DNA of 64,000 nt, from assembly GCF_039631355.1 (NCBI RefSeq), contig NZ_JBDIVF010000002.1:1-64000 (forward strand), in the 5' to 3' direction. Source of the stretch: Uliginosibacterium paludis. GTDB lineage: Bacteria > Pseudomonadota > Gammaproteobacteria > Burkholderiales > Rhodocyclaceae. Shown in pieces: positions 1 to 8,251 of the stretch; position 1 is the stretch's first letter; each line of letters begins with the position of its first letter. The notes below the pieces were generated by a model. That model did no database searches. It was not told where the DNA came from and saw only the letters and a list, made by a program, of their open reading frames with translations. Position numbers and translations under genes: made by a program.

Positions 1-77
1 GAGTCGGGAGTCGGGAGTCGGGAGTCGGGAGTCGGGAGTCGGGAGTCGGGAGTCGGGAGTCGGGAGTCGGGAGTCGG
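1..77. repeat. GAGTCGG heptamer tandem array, cut by the window edge
   Basis: Eleven perfect, in-phase copies of the 7-mer GAGTCGG fill bases 1-77, and the array probably continues to the left of the window. It lies about 120 bp upstream of hemE. A perfect heptamer array of this kind is prone to slippage and could be a variable-number locus. No open reading frame of interest crosses it. Confidence 0.97.
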
Positions 78-132
78 CAAGATGTTTGTGCTCCTCTTTT
101 CCTGAAGCAAGCCCGTGCGGCGGTTTTCCCGC

Positions 133-158
133 GCCCGACTCCCCGCTCCCGACTCCCC
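133..158. repeat. Two inverted copies of the upstream heptamer motif
   Basis: CCCGACTC occurs at 133-140 and again at 147-154. It is the reverse complement of GAGTCGGG, the repeated motif at 1-77. The two arms are separated by about 55 bp, so the strand could fold back on itself, either as a terminator of the gene to the left or as a structured leader just before hemE. There is no T-run after it. Confidence 0.75.
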
Positions 159-194
159 AAGTACAATCGCCCCACTCCCAACGAAAGCCGATCC

Positions 195-1268
195 ATGACC
201 CGTCCCGTCAACGACACCCTGCTGCGCGCGCTGATGCGCGAGCCGACCGATTACACGCCGCTCTGGCTGATGCGTCAGGCCGGTCGCTACCTGCCCGAAT
301 ACCGTGCAAGCCGCGCCACGGCGGGCAGCTTCATGGACCTGTGCCGCAACGCGGCCTTCGCTACCGAAGTCACGCTGCAACCACTCGACCGCTTCCCGCT
401 TGATGCGGCCATCCTCTTCTCCGACATCCTCACCGTGCCGGACGCGATGGGCCTGGGGCTCTCCTTCGCCGAGGGCGAAGGCCCGCGCTTTGCGCGTCCG
501 CTGCGCGACGAGGCGGCCATCCGCGCGCTCGAAGCCGCGCCGATGGAGAAGCTCGACTATGTGTTCAATGCGGTCAGCAGCATCCGCCGCGCGCTGGACA
601 ATCGCGTACCCCTGATCGGCTTCTCCGGCAGCCCCTTCACGCTGGCCTGCTACATGATCGAAGGCCGCGGCTCGGACGACTTCCGCCACATCAAGGGCCT
701 GATGTACTCGCGCCCCGATCTGCTGCATCACATTCTCGACGTGAACGCACGCAGCGTGACCGCCTACCTCAATCAGCAGATCGAACACGGCGCGCAGGCC
801 GTGATGGTGTTCGACACCTGGGGCGGCGTGCTGAGCGGCACGGCCTACCGCGAGTTCTCGCTGGCCTACATGCGGCGCATCGTGGCGGGCCTCAAGCGCG
901 AGCACGAAGGCCAGCGCGTGCCGGTCGTGCTCTTCACCAAGGGCGGCGGACAATGGCTGGTCGACATGGCAGACACCGGATGCGATGCACTGGGTCTCGA
1001 CTGGACGGTTGACCCGGCTCAAGCACGCGCCCTTGTGGGCAGTCGTGTCTCGCTGCAGGGCAACATGGACCCGGGCTCGCTGATGGGATCCGCAGAGGGC
1101 GTAGCCACCGAAGCGCAACGCGTGCTGGAGGCCTTCGGGCCTGCTCCAGGGCATGTTTTCAACCTGGGGCACGGCATTTCGCAGCACACCCCACCCGAGA
1201 ATGTCGCTACCCTCGTCGAGGTTGTGCACCGCCACAGCCGGAAGCTGCGCGAAGCGGCAGGCGCATGA
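195..1268 (+). CDS. hemE: Uroporphyrinogen decarboxylase
   Basis: HemE decarboxylates the four acetate side chains of uroporphyrinogen III to give coproporphyrinogen III in cytoplasmic haem synthesis. The 357-residue product has the family's usual length. The N-terminal signature PLWLMRQAGRYLPEYR is at residues 22-37, with the arginines that hold the substrate carboxylates. The second signature, GFSGSPFTLACYMIEG, begins at residue 142. The ATG at 195 is the natural start because the conserved N-terminus begins within 25 residues; no strong Shine-Dalgarno sequence precedes it. It reads toward priA, a neighbour arrangement I recall from other betaproteobacteria, but a 443-bp gap makes co-transcription uncertain. 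Confidence 0.97.
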   Translation: MTRPVNDTLLRALMREPTDYTPLWLMRQAGRYLPEYRASRATAGSFMDLCRNAAFATEVTLQPLDRFPLDAAILFSDILTVPDAMGLGLSFAEGEGPRFARPLRDEAAIRALEAAPMEKLDYVFNAVSSIRRALDNRVPLIGFSGSPFTLACYMIEGRGSDDFRHIKGLMYSRPDLLHHILDVNARSVTAYLNQQIEHGAQAVMVFDTWGGVLSGTAYREFSLAYMRRIVAGLKREHEGQRVPVVLFTKGGGQWLVDMADTGCDALGLDWTVDPAQARALVGSRVSLQGNMDPGSLMGSAEGVATEAQRVLEAFGPAPGHVFNLGHGISQHTPPENVATLVEVVHRHSRKLREAAGA

Positions 1269-1393
1269 CAGGAAAATGACACCCGAGCGGCTGGAAACCC
1301 TTATCCGCGGGGCTTGCGGGCCGCAAGGCGGTCTATCGCCCGACACGGGCCAGAGCGCTGGCGACACACACGGAAGCGATTCGGGGGCTTGAC

Positions 1394-1402
1394 TTATGCA
1401 CA
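1394..1402 (+). promoter_or_regulatory. DnaA-box-like nonamer
   Basis: TTATGCACA matches the relaxed DnaA-box consensus TTWTNCACA. It lies about 180 bp upstream of the stronger inverted pair in the same gap. A single relaxed nonamer can arise by chance, so it counts mainly because of the neighbouring pair. Confidence 0.5.
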
Positions 1403-1572
1403 ACATGCGTTCAAGCGGAACAAAACCGGCCCGGCCATGTCACGCCTCGCCCGAAAAATCCGCAACACACTGATTTGAAACAACAAACCATTCCAACTCG
1501 CCGCATATCACAAGCACAAGCCTCGCCGCAAGACGCAGTGTTGTGTTATCGCACTCCGTAATACTCACAATT

Positions 1573-1595
1573 TTATCCACAGAAGCTGTGGATAA
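1573..1595. promoter_or_regulatory. Inverted pair of perfect DnaA boxes upstream of priA
   Basis: TTATCCACA at 1573-1581 and its exact reverse complement TGTGGATAA at 1587-1595 flank a 5-base spacer. Both are perfect copies of the high-affinity DnaA box. They lie about 120 bp before the likely priA start, so DnaA-ATP may regulate this primosome gene. A role in an origin region cannot be excluded, but no dnaA or dnaN gene is present and no obvious AT-rich unwinding element was seen. Confidence 0.75.
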
Positions 1596-1711
1596 GGTTT
1601 CAAGGGGGTTTGAGTGCAATGCCTTGCGGTGGATACCGTGCAAACCGCTTCATGAAACGATCGCAAGTCGTTGATGAAGATACATTTGACCGAAATACAA
1701 GCGTTACAGTC

Positions 1712-3886
1712 TTGTCACGAATCGTCCGCATCGCGCTTCCCCTGCCCCGTCCGCTGCTGTTCGACTATCTCGTTCCGGCAGGCATGAATCCGGCTGTCGG
1801 TCTGTGCGCCCGGCTGCCATTCGGGCGAGGCGAAAAGACCGGCGTGGTGGTGGCGGTCGATCCGCCGGACGCGCCACCTGCAGACAAGCTCAAGCCGGTG
1901 CTCGAGCTGCTCGAGGACATTCCGCCCCTGCCCTCCGAGTGGCTGGCGCTGACGGCTTTTGCCGCCCGCTATTACCAGCATCCGCTGGGCGAAGTGATTT
2001 CCGCCGCCTTGCCGCCCGGGCTCCGGCGGGCAGTGAAGCTGCCGCGCGACGATGACCCCTGGCTCGCAACCACGCCGGCCGGGCGGCTCGCGCTGGGCGA
2101 AGCGAAAAAGATCACGCGGGCACTCGCGGCCGTGCTGGCCGTGCAATCAGCCGGCGCACGACGCCGCAGCCAGCTGCTGGGCGACCTGGATGGCGACGCG
2201 TCCGGCGCGATCCGTGAGGCCCGGGCAAAGGGCTGGCTCGAAATCGTGGCCCGCGCAGGCGAACGCGAGCCCATCGGTGCGCTGACGCTGAACACCGCAC
2301 AGCAGGCTGCCGTCCACGCCGTCAATGACGCCGCCGGCAGCTTCAGGCCCTTCCTGCTCTTCGGCGTGACCGGCTCCGGCAAGACCGAGGTCTATCTGCA
2401 CCAGATCGCCCATACCCTGGCCCAGGGCCGGCAGGCCCTGATGCTGGTGCCCGAGATCGGCCTCACGCCGCAGTTGATGGAGCGGGTCGCCAGCCGCTTT
2501 CCCGGCGCGAATCTTGTCAGCCTGCACAGCGGCATGGCCGACGGCGCTCGCTCGCTGGGCTTCGTGCAGGCACTCAAGGGCGAGGCGGACATCGTGCTCG
2601 GCACGCGGCTGTCCGTCTTCGTACCGCTGCCGCGCCTGGGTCTGATCGTGGTCGATGAGGAGCATGACGCGTCCTTCAAGCAGCAGGACGGGCTGCGCTA
2701 CTCGGCCCGCGATCTGGCGGTCTGGCGGGCGAATGCAGAAAAGCTGCCGATCGTGCTCGGCTCGGCCACCCCTTCGCTGGAAACCTGGCAGCACGCCGAA
2801 GCCGGCCGCTACACCCGGCTGGACCTGCCGCTGCCCGCGGTGGCGGACAAGCCACCCAGCCTTCGCCGCATCGACACCCGCCGCGTCAAGCTCGATCACG
2901 GCCTCTCGCCCGGCCTGATCGAGGGCATCCGGACGCGTCTCGCGCGCGGCGAGCAGAGCCTGGTCTTCCTCAACCGGCGCGGCTATGCACCGGTGATTGC
3001 CTGTCCGCAGTGCAACTGGGTCAGCGCCTGTCCGCACTGCTCGGCCAACATGGTGTTTCATGCGGCAGACCGTGCCCTCCGCTGCCATCACTGCGGCCAC
3101 GAAGGACGCGTGCCGCACATCTGCCCCGGCTGTGGCAACCAGGATCTGCACGCTTTCGGCCGCGGCACGCAGCGCCTGGAAGAGCGCCTCGGCGAGCATT
3201 TCCCCGAGGCCCGCATCGAACGCGTCGATCGCGATGCGGTGCGCACGCCGGCGCAGTGGGAAGCGGTGCGCGCGCGCATCGAAGCCCGCGAGATCGACAT
3301 CCTGGTCGGCACCCAGATGCTCGCCAAGGGCCATGACTTCCCCATGCTGACCCTGGTCGGCATCGTAGGCGCCGACGCGGGGCTTTACGCGGCCGACTTC
3401 CGCGCGCCAGAGCGCCTGTTCCAGCAGCTCATGCAGGTGGCCGGCCGCAGCGGGCGCGGCGAACTGCCGGGCGAGGTGCTGGTCCAGACCGAATTCCCGG
3501 AACATCCGCTCTACGAACACCTGGCCCGGCGGGACTACCCCGGCTTCGCCAAGCGCGAACTGGCCGAGCGCAAGATGGCCGGCTTCCCGCCCTGGGGCTA
3601 CCACGCCGTGCTGCGTGCCGAAGCGCCGGAGCTGGACGCCGCCATCGCCTGGCTCAACACGGCTCGCGCGGTCGCCGAAAGCCTGCAGAGCCCGGTGATG
3701 CTCTACGACGTAGTGCCGATGCGCCTGGTCCGCCGTGCCCGCCTGGAGCGGGCTCAGCTGGTGCTGGAGTCGGACAACCGCCCCGGCCTGCAAGCGACAC
3801 TCGCGGCCCTCATGCCGCTGCTCTATGCACTCAAGTGCCCGCGGGAACTGCGCTGGCATATCGATGTGGATCCGGGCGAGCTCTAG
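1712..3886 (+). CDS. priA: Primosomal replication protein N' (PriA helicase)
   Basis: PriA recognises stalled or recombined forks and reloads DnaB to restart replication. Walker A (GVTGSGKTE) starts at residue 218 with the lysine at 224. The DEEH box is at 315-318. Between about 431 and 480 lie the paired CxxC zinc motifs typical of PriA, followed by the helicase C-terminal half. With the TTG at 1712 the protein begins LSRIVRIALPLPRPLLFDYL, which aligns with the start of known PriA proteins and gives 724 residues, close to the usual 730. ATG codons at 1619 and 1652 are in frame, but the extra N-terminus is AT-rich and unlike the family. No good ribosome-binding site settles the choice. Inverted DnaA boxes lie upstream. 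Confidence 0.95.
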   Translation: MSRIVRIALPLPRPLLFDYLVPAGMNPAVGLCARLPFGRGEKTGVVVAVDPPDAPPADKLKPVLELLEDIPPLPSEWLALTAFAARYYQHPLGEVISAALPPGLRRAVKLPRDDDPWLATTPAGRLALGEAKKITRALAAVLAVQSAGARRRSQLLGDLDGDASGAIREARAKGWLEIVARAGEREPIGALTLNTAQQAAVHAVNDAAGSFRPFLLFGVTGSGKTEVYLHQIAHTLAQGRQALMLVPEIGLTPQLMERVASRFPGANLVSLHSGMADGARSLGFVQALKGEADIVLGTRLSVFVPLPRLGLIVVDEEHDASFKQQDGLRYSARDLAVWRANAEKLPIVLGSATPSLETWQHAEAGRYTRLDLPLPAVADKPPSLRRIDTRRVKLDHGLSPGLIEGIRTRLARGEQSLVFLNRRGYAPVIACPQCNWVSACPHCSANMVFHAADRALRCHHCGHEGRVPHICPGCGNQDLHAFGRGTQRLEERLGEHFPEARIERVDRDAVRTPAQWEAVRARIEAREIDILVGTQMLAKGHDFPMLTLVGIVGADAGLYAADFRAPERLFQQLMQVAGRSGRGELPGEVLVQTEFPEHPLYEHLARRDYPGFAKRELAERKMAGFPPWGYHAVLRAEAPELDAAIAWLNTARAVAESLQSPVMLYDVVPMRLVRRARLERAQLVLESDNRPGLQATLAALMPLLYALKCPRELRWHIDVDPGEL

Positions 3887-4274
3887 TACGTTGCCCCGGC
3901 CGCTGCATCCCGGCCCCCGACGGCAACAAGCCGCCGAGTCGCCCAGAAATGCCATCAGCATTGATGCCAGCAGCATCCCGATGCGACGCGCCCGCCTCCG
4001 ACCAGTCAAACACTCCCATACGGGACCGGCTTGCCCGGCGTGGCGTCAGCCTGTCAGGCACTCCGCTTATCGGCTCGAATACCCTCTCGGGCAAGACCGA
4101 TTCCCGCAATCTCAAGGATGGCACCGATATCACGGCGATCGTCCGGCGGAATGCCATCAGCATGGTCTCGCAAAGCACGGAACGGTCGTCTAGCCTGAAT
4201 CGGCCAGGGACAGCGATTCCCTGACAGGCAGGTCATGGCACCCGCCATGCCGCCTACGACTGGAGACAGAGACA
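3887..4274. other. 388-bp gap between priA and the pectate lyase gene
   Basis: No recognisable gene, tRNA or insertion sequence is visible. Short reading frames here run in from neighbouring genes in other frames and have no family resemblance. A small hairpin (CAGGGA and TCCCTG around a 7-base loop, near 4205-4223) sits shortly before the pectate lyase gene. The region should contain that gene's promoter, but no convincing -35/-10 pair stood out. Confidence 0.5.
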
Positions 4275-5327
4275 ATGCACATGAAACTTCTTCTGCCGGT
4301 GCTGGCCGCACTGGCCACCCTCCCCGCCGCCCACGCAGCCAACAGGCCAGCGGGCTATGTGACGATCTGCAGCGAGGGCAAGACCTGCTCGGTCGCGGCC
4401 AATACCAGCGTCGCCTACGGGCGCGCCGACAGCTTCACCTACAAGACCCTGTCAGGCAGCTTCGTCTGCGGCGAAGTGACTTTCGGCAGCGGCACCAAGG
4501 TGGCGGGCGGCGTCAACGAATGCTCCGTGCCCAGCGGCACCTCGTCCTCCAGCGCCAGCTCCGCCTCCAGCGCGGCGTCCAGCAGCTCCAGCGCGGCCAG
4601 CTCCAGTGCAGCGTCGAGCGCCACCTCCAGTTCGAGTTCCTCGGCCACCGGGGCCTGCGCGCCGGGCAGCGTGATTTCGAATACGACCGTGGACTGCGGT
4701 GGCATCACCGTGGGCACCTCCTGCAACGGCGGCAGCGAGTCGCAGCAGCCGATCTTCACGCTCAACAACGCCACGATCCGCAATGTGCGCATCAACGCCA
4801 ATGCAGCAGACGGCATCCACTGCGCGAGCGGCAACTGTCGCGCTGAAAACGTCGTCTGGGAAGATGTCTGCGAAGACGCCGCCACCCACAAGTCGGACGG
4901 CGGCACCTTCACGATCTCGGGTGGCTCGGCCAACGCTGCAGATGACAAGACCTTCCAGCACAACTCGAAGAACAGCACCTTCGTGATCGAGAACTTCAAC
5001 ACCTACGGCAAGATCGGCAAGCTCTGGCGCTCCTGCGGTGACTGCACCAACAACGGCGGCCCGCGCTATGTGCAGATCAACAACGTGACCATCAACGGCA
5101 CGGTCGGAAGCACCGTGGTGGGCGTAAACCGCAACTATGGAGACAAGGCCACGATCCGTAACCTCAAGGTGAAGGGTCTGGTCTGGACCTCTGCCACCAC
5201 CTCCAAGCCCCGGATCTGCGAGGAATGGAAAGGCATCGAGAAGGGCAATGGCTCCACCGAGAAATACGGTGAGTATTTCAATACCAACTACTGCGATGTG
5301 AGCCCTTCCGACGTCACGAGCTTCTGA
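4275..5327 (+). CDS. Secreted pectate lyase, polysaccharide lyase family 3
   Basis: Predicted extracellular enzyme cleaving (1,4)-alpha-D-galacturonan by beta-elimination. A signal peptide covers residues 1-22 (cleavage after AAHA). Residues about 23-88 form a small Cys-containing domain I do not recognise. A Ser/Ala linker of about 35 residues follows. From about 128 the PL3 catalytic domain carries the family-like strings DDKTFQHNS, GKLWRSCGDC and VGVNRNYGD, with many Asn and Cys residues as in right-handed beta-helix PL3 enzymes. GGAGA lies about 10 bases before the ATG at 4275. The gene stands alone with a terminator about 80 bp downstream. The linker style resembles that of plant-polymer degraders such as Cellvibrio. 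Confidence 0.88.
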   Translation: MHMKLLLPVLAALATLPAAHAANRPAGYVTICSEGKTCSVAANTSVAYGRADSFTYKTLSGSFVCGEVTFGSGTKVAGGVNECSVPSGTSSSSASSASSAASSSSSAASSSAASSATSSSSSSATGACAPGSVISNTTVDCGGITVGTSCNGGSESQQPIFTLNNATIRNVRINANAADGIHCASGNCRAENVVWEDVCEDAATHKSDGGTFTISGGSANAADDKTFQHNSKNSTFVIENFNTYGKIGKLWRSCGDCTNNGGPRYVQINNVTINGTVGSTVVGVNRNYGDKATIRNLKVKGLVWTSATTSKPRICEEWKGIEKGNGSTEKYGEYFNTNYCDVSPSDVTSF

Positions 5328-5409
5328 CCGATCGCACGCCGGCACAGCCGGCGCGCTCCCCACCGATCCCTTGTGGTTCAGCGATACAGCCGTGTTGCCG
5401 GACACCTTG

Positions 5410-5438
5410 CGGGAGGCGCAAGCCTCCCGTTTCTTTTT
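5410..5438 (+). terminator. Rho-independent terminator after the pectate lyase gene
   Basis: CGGGAGGC at 5410-5417 pairs with GCCTCCCG at 5422-5429 across a GCAA tetraloop. A T-rich tract runs to 5438. It separates the pectate lyase gene from serC. Confidence 0.88.
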
Positions 5439-5548
5439 CCTGACGCGCCTCAAACACGCACCGGCCCCCGGAGCGCAGTTCCCCGCATCTCCGCCGGCCG
5501 GCTTACAATGGCGCGCTCAGCGTTTCCCCTTCCTTCTGGAGCCTGCCC

Positions 5549-6667
5549 GTGAAGCCCACCCTCAAGCCCAAGTCGCCGAACTTCTCGTCCGGTCCCTGCG
5601 CCAAGCGCCCCGGTTACGCCCTGGCCGCGCTGCCGACCAACATTCTCGGTCGCTCGCACCGCAGCAGCCTCGGCAAGGCCCGCCTGGCAAAGTCCATCAC
5701 CGACACCAAGCGCATCCTCGGCATTCCGGCGGATTACCACGTCGGCATCCTGCCCGCTTCCGATACCGGCGCATTCGAACTGGCGATGTGGAACCTGCTC
5801 GGCGCCCGCCCGGTGGATACCTTTGCCTGGGAATCCTTCGGCGAAGGCTGGGTGACCGACATCGTCAAGCAGCTCAAGCTCAAGGATGTGCGCAGCTTCA
5901 GCGCGGCCTACGGCGAGCTGCCCGATTTCGCGCAATGGAATCCGGAAAATGACATCGTCTTCACCTGGAACGGCACGACCTCCGGCGTGAAGGTGCCCAA
6001 TGGCGACTGGATCCCCGCCGACCGTGGCGGCCTGACCCTGTGCGACGCCACCAGCGCCGTGTTCGCGATGGACCTTCCCTGGGACAAGCTTGATGTCGTC
6101 ACCTACTCCTGGCAGAAGGTGCTCGGCGGCGAAGCCGCTCACGGCATGCTGGTGCTCTCGCCCCGCGCCGTGGCCCGCCTCAAGGAATACAAGCCGGCCT
6201 GGCCGCTGCCGAAGATCTTCCGCATCGCCAAGGGCGGCGAGCTGATGACCGAGATCTTCGAAGGCTCCACCATCAACACCCCGTCGATGATCGCCAACGA
6301 AGACTATCTGGATGCGCTGGCCTGGGCCGAATCCATCGGCGGTCTGCCGGCGCTGATCAAGCGCAGCAACGACAACCTGGCCGTATTCGAGCGCTTCGTC
6401 GCAAAAACCCCGTGGATCAAGTTCCTGGCCAAGGACGAAGCCTCGCGCTCCAACACCTCGGTCTGCTTCTCGCTCGACGCCACGCCGGACCAGGTCAAGA
6501 AGCTGGTCAAGCTGCTCGACACCGAAGGCGTTGCCTATGACATCGGCGCCTACAAGGATGCGCCGAGCGGTCTGCGCTTCTGGTGCGGCGCCACGGTCGA
6601 GGCCTCCGATCTGGAAGCCGTGCTGCCCTGGCTCGAATGGGCCTACAAGGAAGTCACCGCAGCCTGA
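5549..6667 (+). CDS. serC: Phosphoserine aminotransferase
   Basis: SerC is a PLP enzyme that interconverts 3-phosphohydroxypyruvate plus glutamate and phosphoserine in serine synthesis, and also serves pyridoxine synthesis. The 372-residue sequence starts PNFSSGPCAKRPGY and belongs to the SerC subtype common in alphaproteobacteria and methanogens rather than the E. coli type. The PLP lysine is K190 in SWQKVLGGE; FEGSTINTPSM is a further family string. The start is a GTG at 5549, because the family N-terminus begins about ten residues later and no ATG is placed as well. The gene is closed by a strong terminator. Confidence 0.94.
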   Translation: MKPTLKPKSPNFSSGPCAKRPGYALAALPTNILGRSHRSSLGKARLAKSITDTKRILGIPADYHVGILPASDTGAFELAMWNLLGARPVDTFAWESFGEGWVTDIVKQLKLKDVRSFSAAYGELPDFAQWNPENDIVFTWNGTTSGVKVPNGDWIPADRGGLTLCDATSAVFAMDLPWDKLDVVTYSWQKVLGGEAAHGMLVLSPRAVARLKEYKPAWPLPKIFRIAKGGELMTEIFEGSTINTPSMIANEDYLDALAWAESIGGLPALIKRSNDNLAVFERFVAKTPWIKFLAKDEASRSNTSVCFSLDATPDQVKKLVKLLDTEGVAYDIGAYKDAPSGLRFWCGATVEASDLEAVLPWLEWAYKEVTAA

Positions 6668-6683
6668 GTCACACCCGCTGCAT

Positions 6684-6712
6684 GAAAAAGCCCGGCCAAT
6701 GCCGGGCTTTTT
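6684..6712. terminator. Bidirectional terminator between serC and a convergent lipoprotein gene
   Basis: GAAAAAGCCCGGC and GCCGGGCTTTTTC pair across a CAAT loop. A-rich sequence on the left and T-rich on the right let it end transcription from both sides. It lies between serC (plus strand) and the minus-strand gene ending at 6734. Confidence 0.9.
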
Positions 6713-6733
6713 CTTTGCGCTTCTCGCCGGAAC

Positions 6734-8053
6734 TTACCGGCAGATCGACGTACCGCCTGCGGCCTGGTAACTGACCGTTTTCGCGCTCAGGTTGCCGCCG
6801 TCGCTCTCCGGCGTGGTCTGGTTGCTATCGCCCGCGCCAAACAGCAGGGCGACCACCCGGGCCTGGCTGACATCGGCCAGATGACTGAAGAGCCAGTCGA
6901 CGCGATTGTCCTTCCAGTGACTGGCAGTGTTGTTCTGCGAAGCATTGCCGAGCGGAATCTGCCACATCACCGAAGGCTTGCCGACAGCGTCTGTCACGGC
7001 CTTGCTCCAGGCAAGATAGGCGGCCGCGCTGCTGTCGGTCCACCAGCGATTCTGGCCGATGGACTCGTAATAGCCGGCATCGCGATCGGACGGATCCGTG
7101 ACCAGGAAATCGCCATCGCCCGCGCCGAGTGCCGTCATGAACGCGCCGGTCGCAACGCCGTCACCGCTGACGGTGTAATTCCAGGGCGATGCATGCAGGC
7201 CCACCTTCGCATTGGGTGCGTACTTGCGCACCATCGCGATCATGCATTTCGCGAAGCCGCTTGCGGTGTTGGCCTGGCCGGCACAATCGCTGGGGTTGGC
7301 CGCCGTGACGGCCGCCGGCACGCTGGCCGGGTTGCTGTTGACCTGGCGCACGAAACCCCAGAAATCGGGCTCCACATGCAGCAGCGCCTCCCTGCTGCCG
7401 ATGGTCTGAAGCAGGAAGCGCCAGTCGTCGAGATAGCGGCCCAGAAAGGGCGCATCATTGATCGCCGCCACCTCGGCCGCGCCTTCGCTGGTCTTCGAGC
7501 CGTGCAGGAGCTCGTAGTAGGTAATCGCCGCAATCTGCGGCCGGCTGGCACCATTCCACTTCGCGGCGGCCGTGCCGGAAAGATGGCTCAGCACATACTG
7601 ACCGGGCGCCTGACTCATGTCCTGCCAGCAGCCCCACCAGGCGCCGCAGGCCGAGGAGCAGCTCGAGCTGCACACCCCGGCGTCGCGGATGCCACCGGCG
7701 AGATAGCGGTAGCGCACGTCGTAGGGCGCTGCCGCTGCAGTGCTGTCTTCCATCTGGGCACCGATCAGCAGGCTGCTGCGATTCATGAAGCTGCCGCTGC
7801 AGGCCGCGGTGCCGCCGGTGCTGCTCGCGGTGCTCGAGGCCGAACTCGTCGCGGCGGACGACGCCGCACGGCTGCTCGACGCACTGCCCGGTGTGCTGGC
7901 TGAGGTCGAGGAGCGCGCGGCGCTGCTCGCCACCGACGCCTGTGCGCTGCTCGCCGAAACCGCCTGCGCAGCCTCGCCACCACCGCTTCCGCCGCCACCA
8001 CACGCCACCATCAGCCCTGCCGCGAGCAGGGCCGGAATCCATGCCTTCATCAT
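6734..8053 (-). CDS. Ser-linker lipoprotein with a glycosidase-like C-terminal domain
   Basis: Residues 1-18 form a lipoprotein signal ending in the lipobox VAC before a Gly-rich stretch (CGGGGSGGGE). A linker of Ser, Ala and Thr spans about residues 28-78. The remaining ~350 residues are a Cys-containing domain with LHVEPDFWGF, QIAAITYYELLHGS, VGLHASPWNY and MWQIPLGN. Such strings resemble the strand ends of a TIM barrel, with an acidic pair in EPD as in some glycoside hydrolases. This is inference and I cannot place it in a family. Of the tandem ATGs at 8053 and 8050 the first is used. The open frame continues far upstream over pyrF, but that part is antisense noise. It diverges from pyrF. 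Confidence 0.8.
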   Translation of the reverse strand: MMKAWIPALLAAGLMVACGGGGSGGGEAAQAVSASSAQASVASSAARSSTSASTPGSASSSRAASSAATSSASSTASSTGGTAACSGSFMNRSSLLIGAQMEDSTAAAAPYDVRYRYLAGGIRDAGVCSSSCSSACGAWWGCWQDMSQAPGQYVLSHLSGTAAAKWNGASRPQIAAITYYELLHGSKTSEGAAEVAAINDAPFLGRYLDDWRFLLQTIGSREALLHVEPDFWGFVRQVNSNPASVPAAVTAANPSDCAGQANTASGFAKCMIAMVRKYAPNAKVGLHASPWNYTVSGDGVATGAFMTALGAGDGDFLVTDPSDRDAGYYESIGQNRWWTDSSAAAYLAWSKAVTDAVGKPSVMWQIPLGNASQNNTASHWKDNRVDWLFSHLADVSQARVVALLFGAGDSNQTTPESDGGNLSAKTVSYQAAGGTSICR

Positions 8054-8251
8054 GAAGCTCCCCGGAAATTGCGGCCTCTGCGGGCCTGACAGGGCGCATT
8101 GTCCTTGTCTGCAGCGGCAGATCCGGTACCGGCGCGCGCAGCGCGCGGCAGCGCCCGACATCCGGTTTTCCGGCTTGGACTGACAGCTTTGCCCGGGAGC
8201 GGTGGCAGCTACGGTAAACTTGCGGACCTTCCGCCATCTCCCGAGCCGATC

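Larger units (their letters stand above)
1269..1711. other. AT-richer intergenic region between hemE and priA
   Basis: This gap is visibly lower in GC than the genes on each side. It holds a short palindrome (CTTGCGG and CCGCAAG around 1313-1327), one DnaA-box-like nonamer at 1394, and an inverted pair of perfect DnaA boxes at 1573-1595. No protein with family resemblance is encoded. If the upstream priA starts (ATG at 1619 or 1652) are used, the last 60-90 bp would be coding, but their composition looks intergenic. Confidence 0.7.

Noticed and set aside
1..77. CRISPR repeats at the left edge
   Set aside because: A contiguous 7-bp satellite without spacers is not CRISPR.
1269..1711. The chromosomal replication origin
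   Set aside because: Only three DnaA-box-like sites, no dnaA/dnaN neighbours and no AT-rich unwinding element; kept only as a regulatory candidate.
2147..4009. A 620-codon minus-strand open frame across priA
   Set aside because: It is antisense to a clear PriA with intact motifs and has low-complexity, compositionally biased translation; long antisense frames are usual in high-GC DNA.
3887..4274. Decayed gene or transposase remnant before the pectate lyase gene
   Set aside because: Translations in all frames gave no recognisable fragment; evidence is too weak to call a pseudogene.
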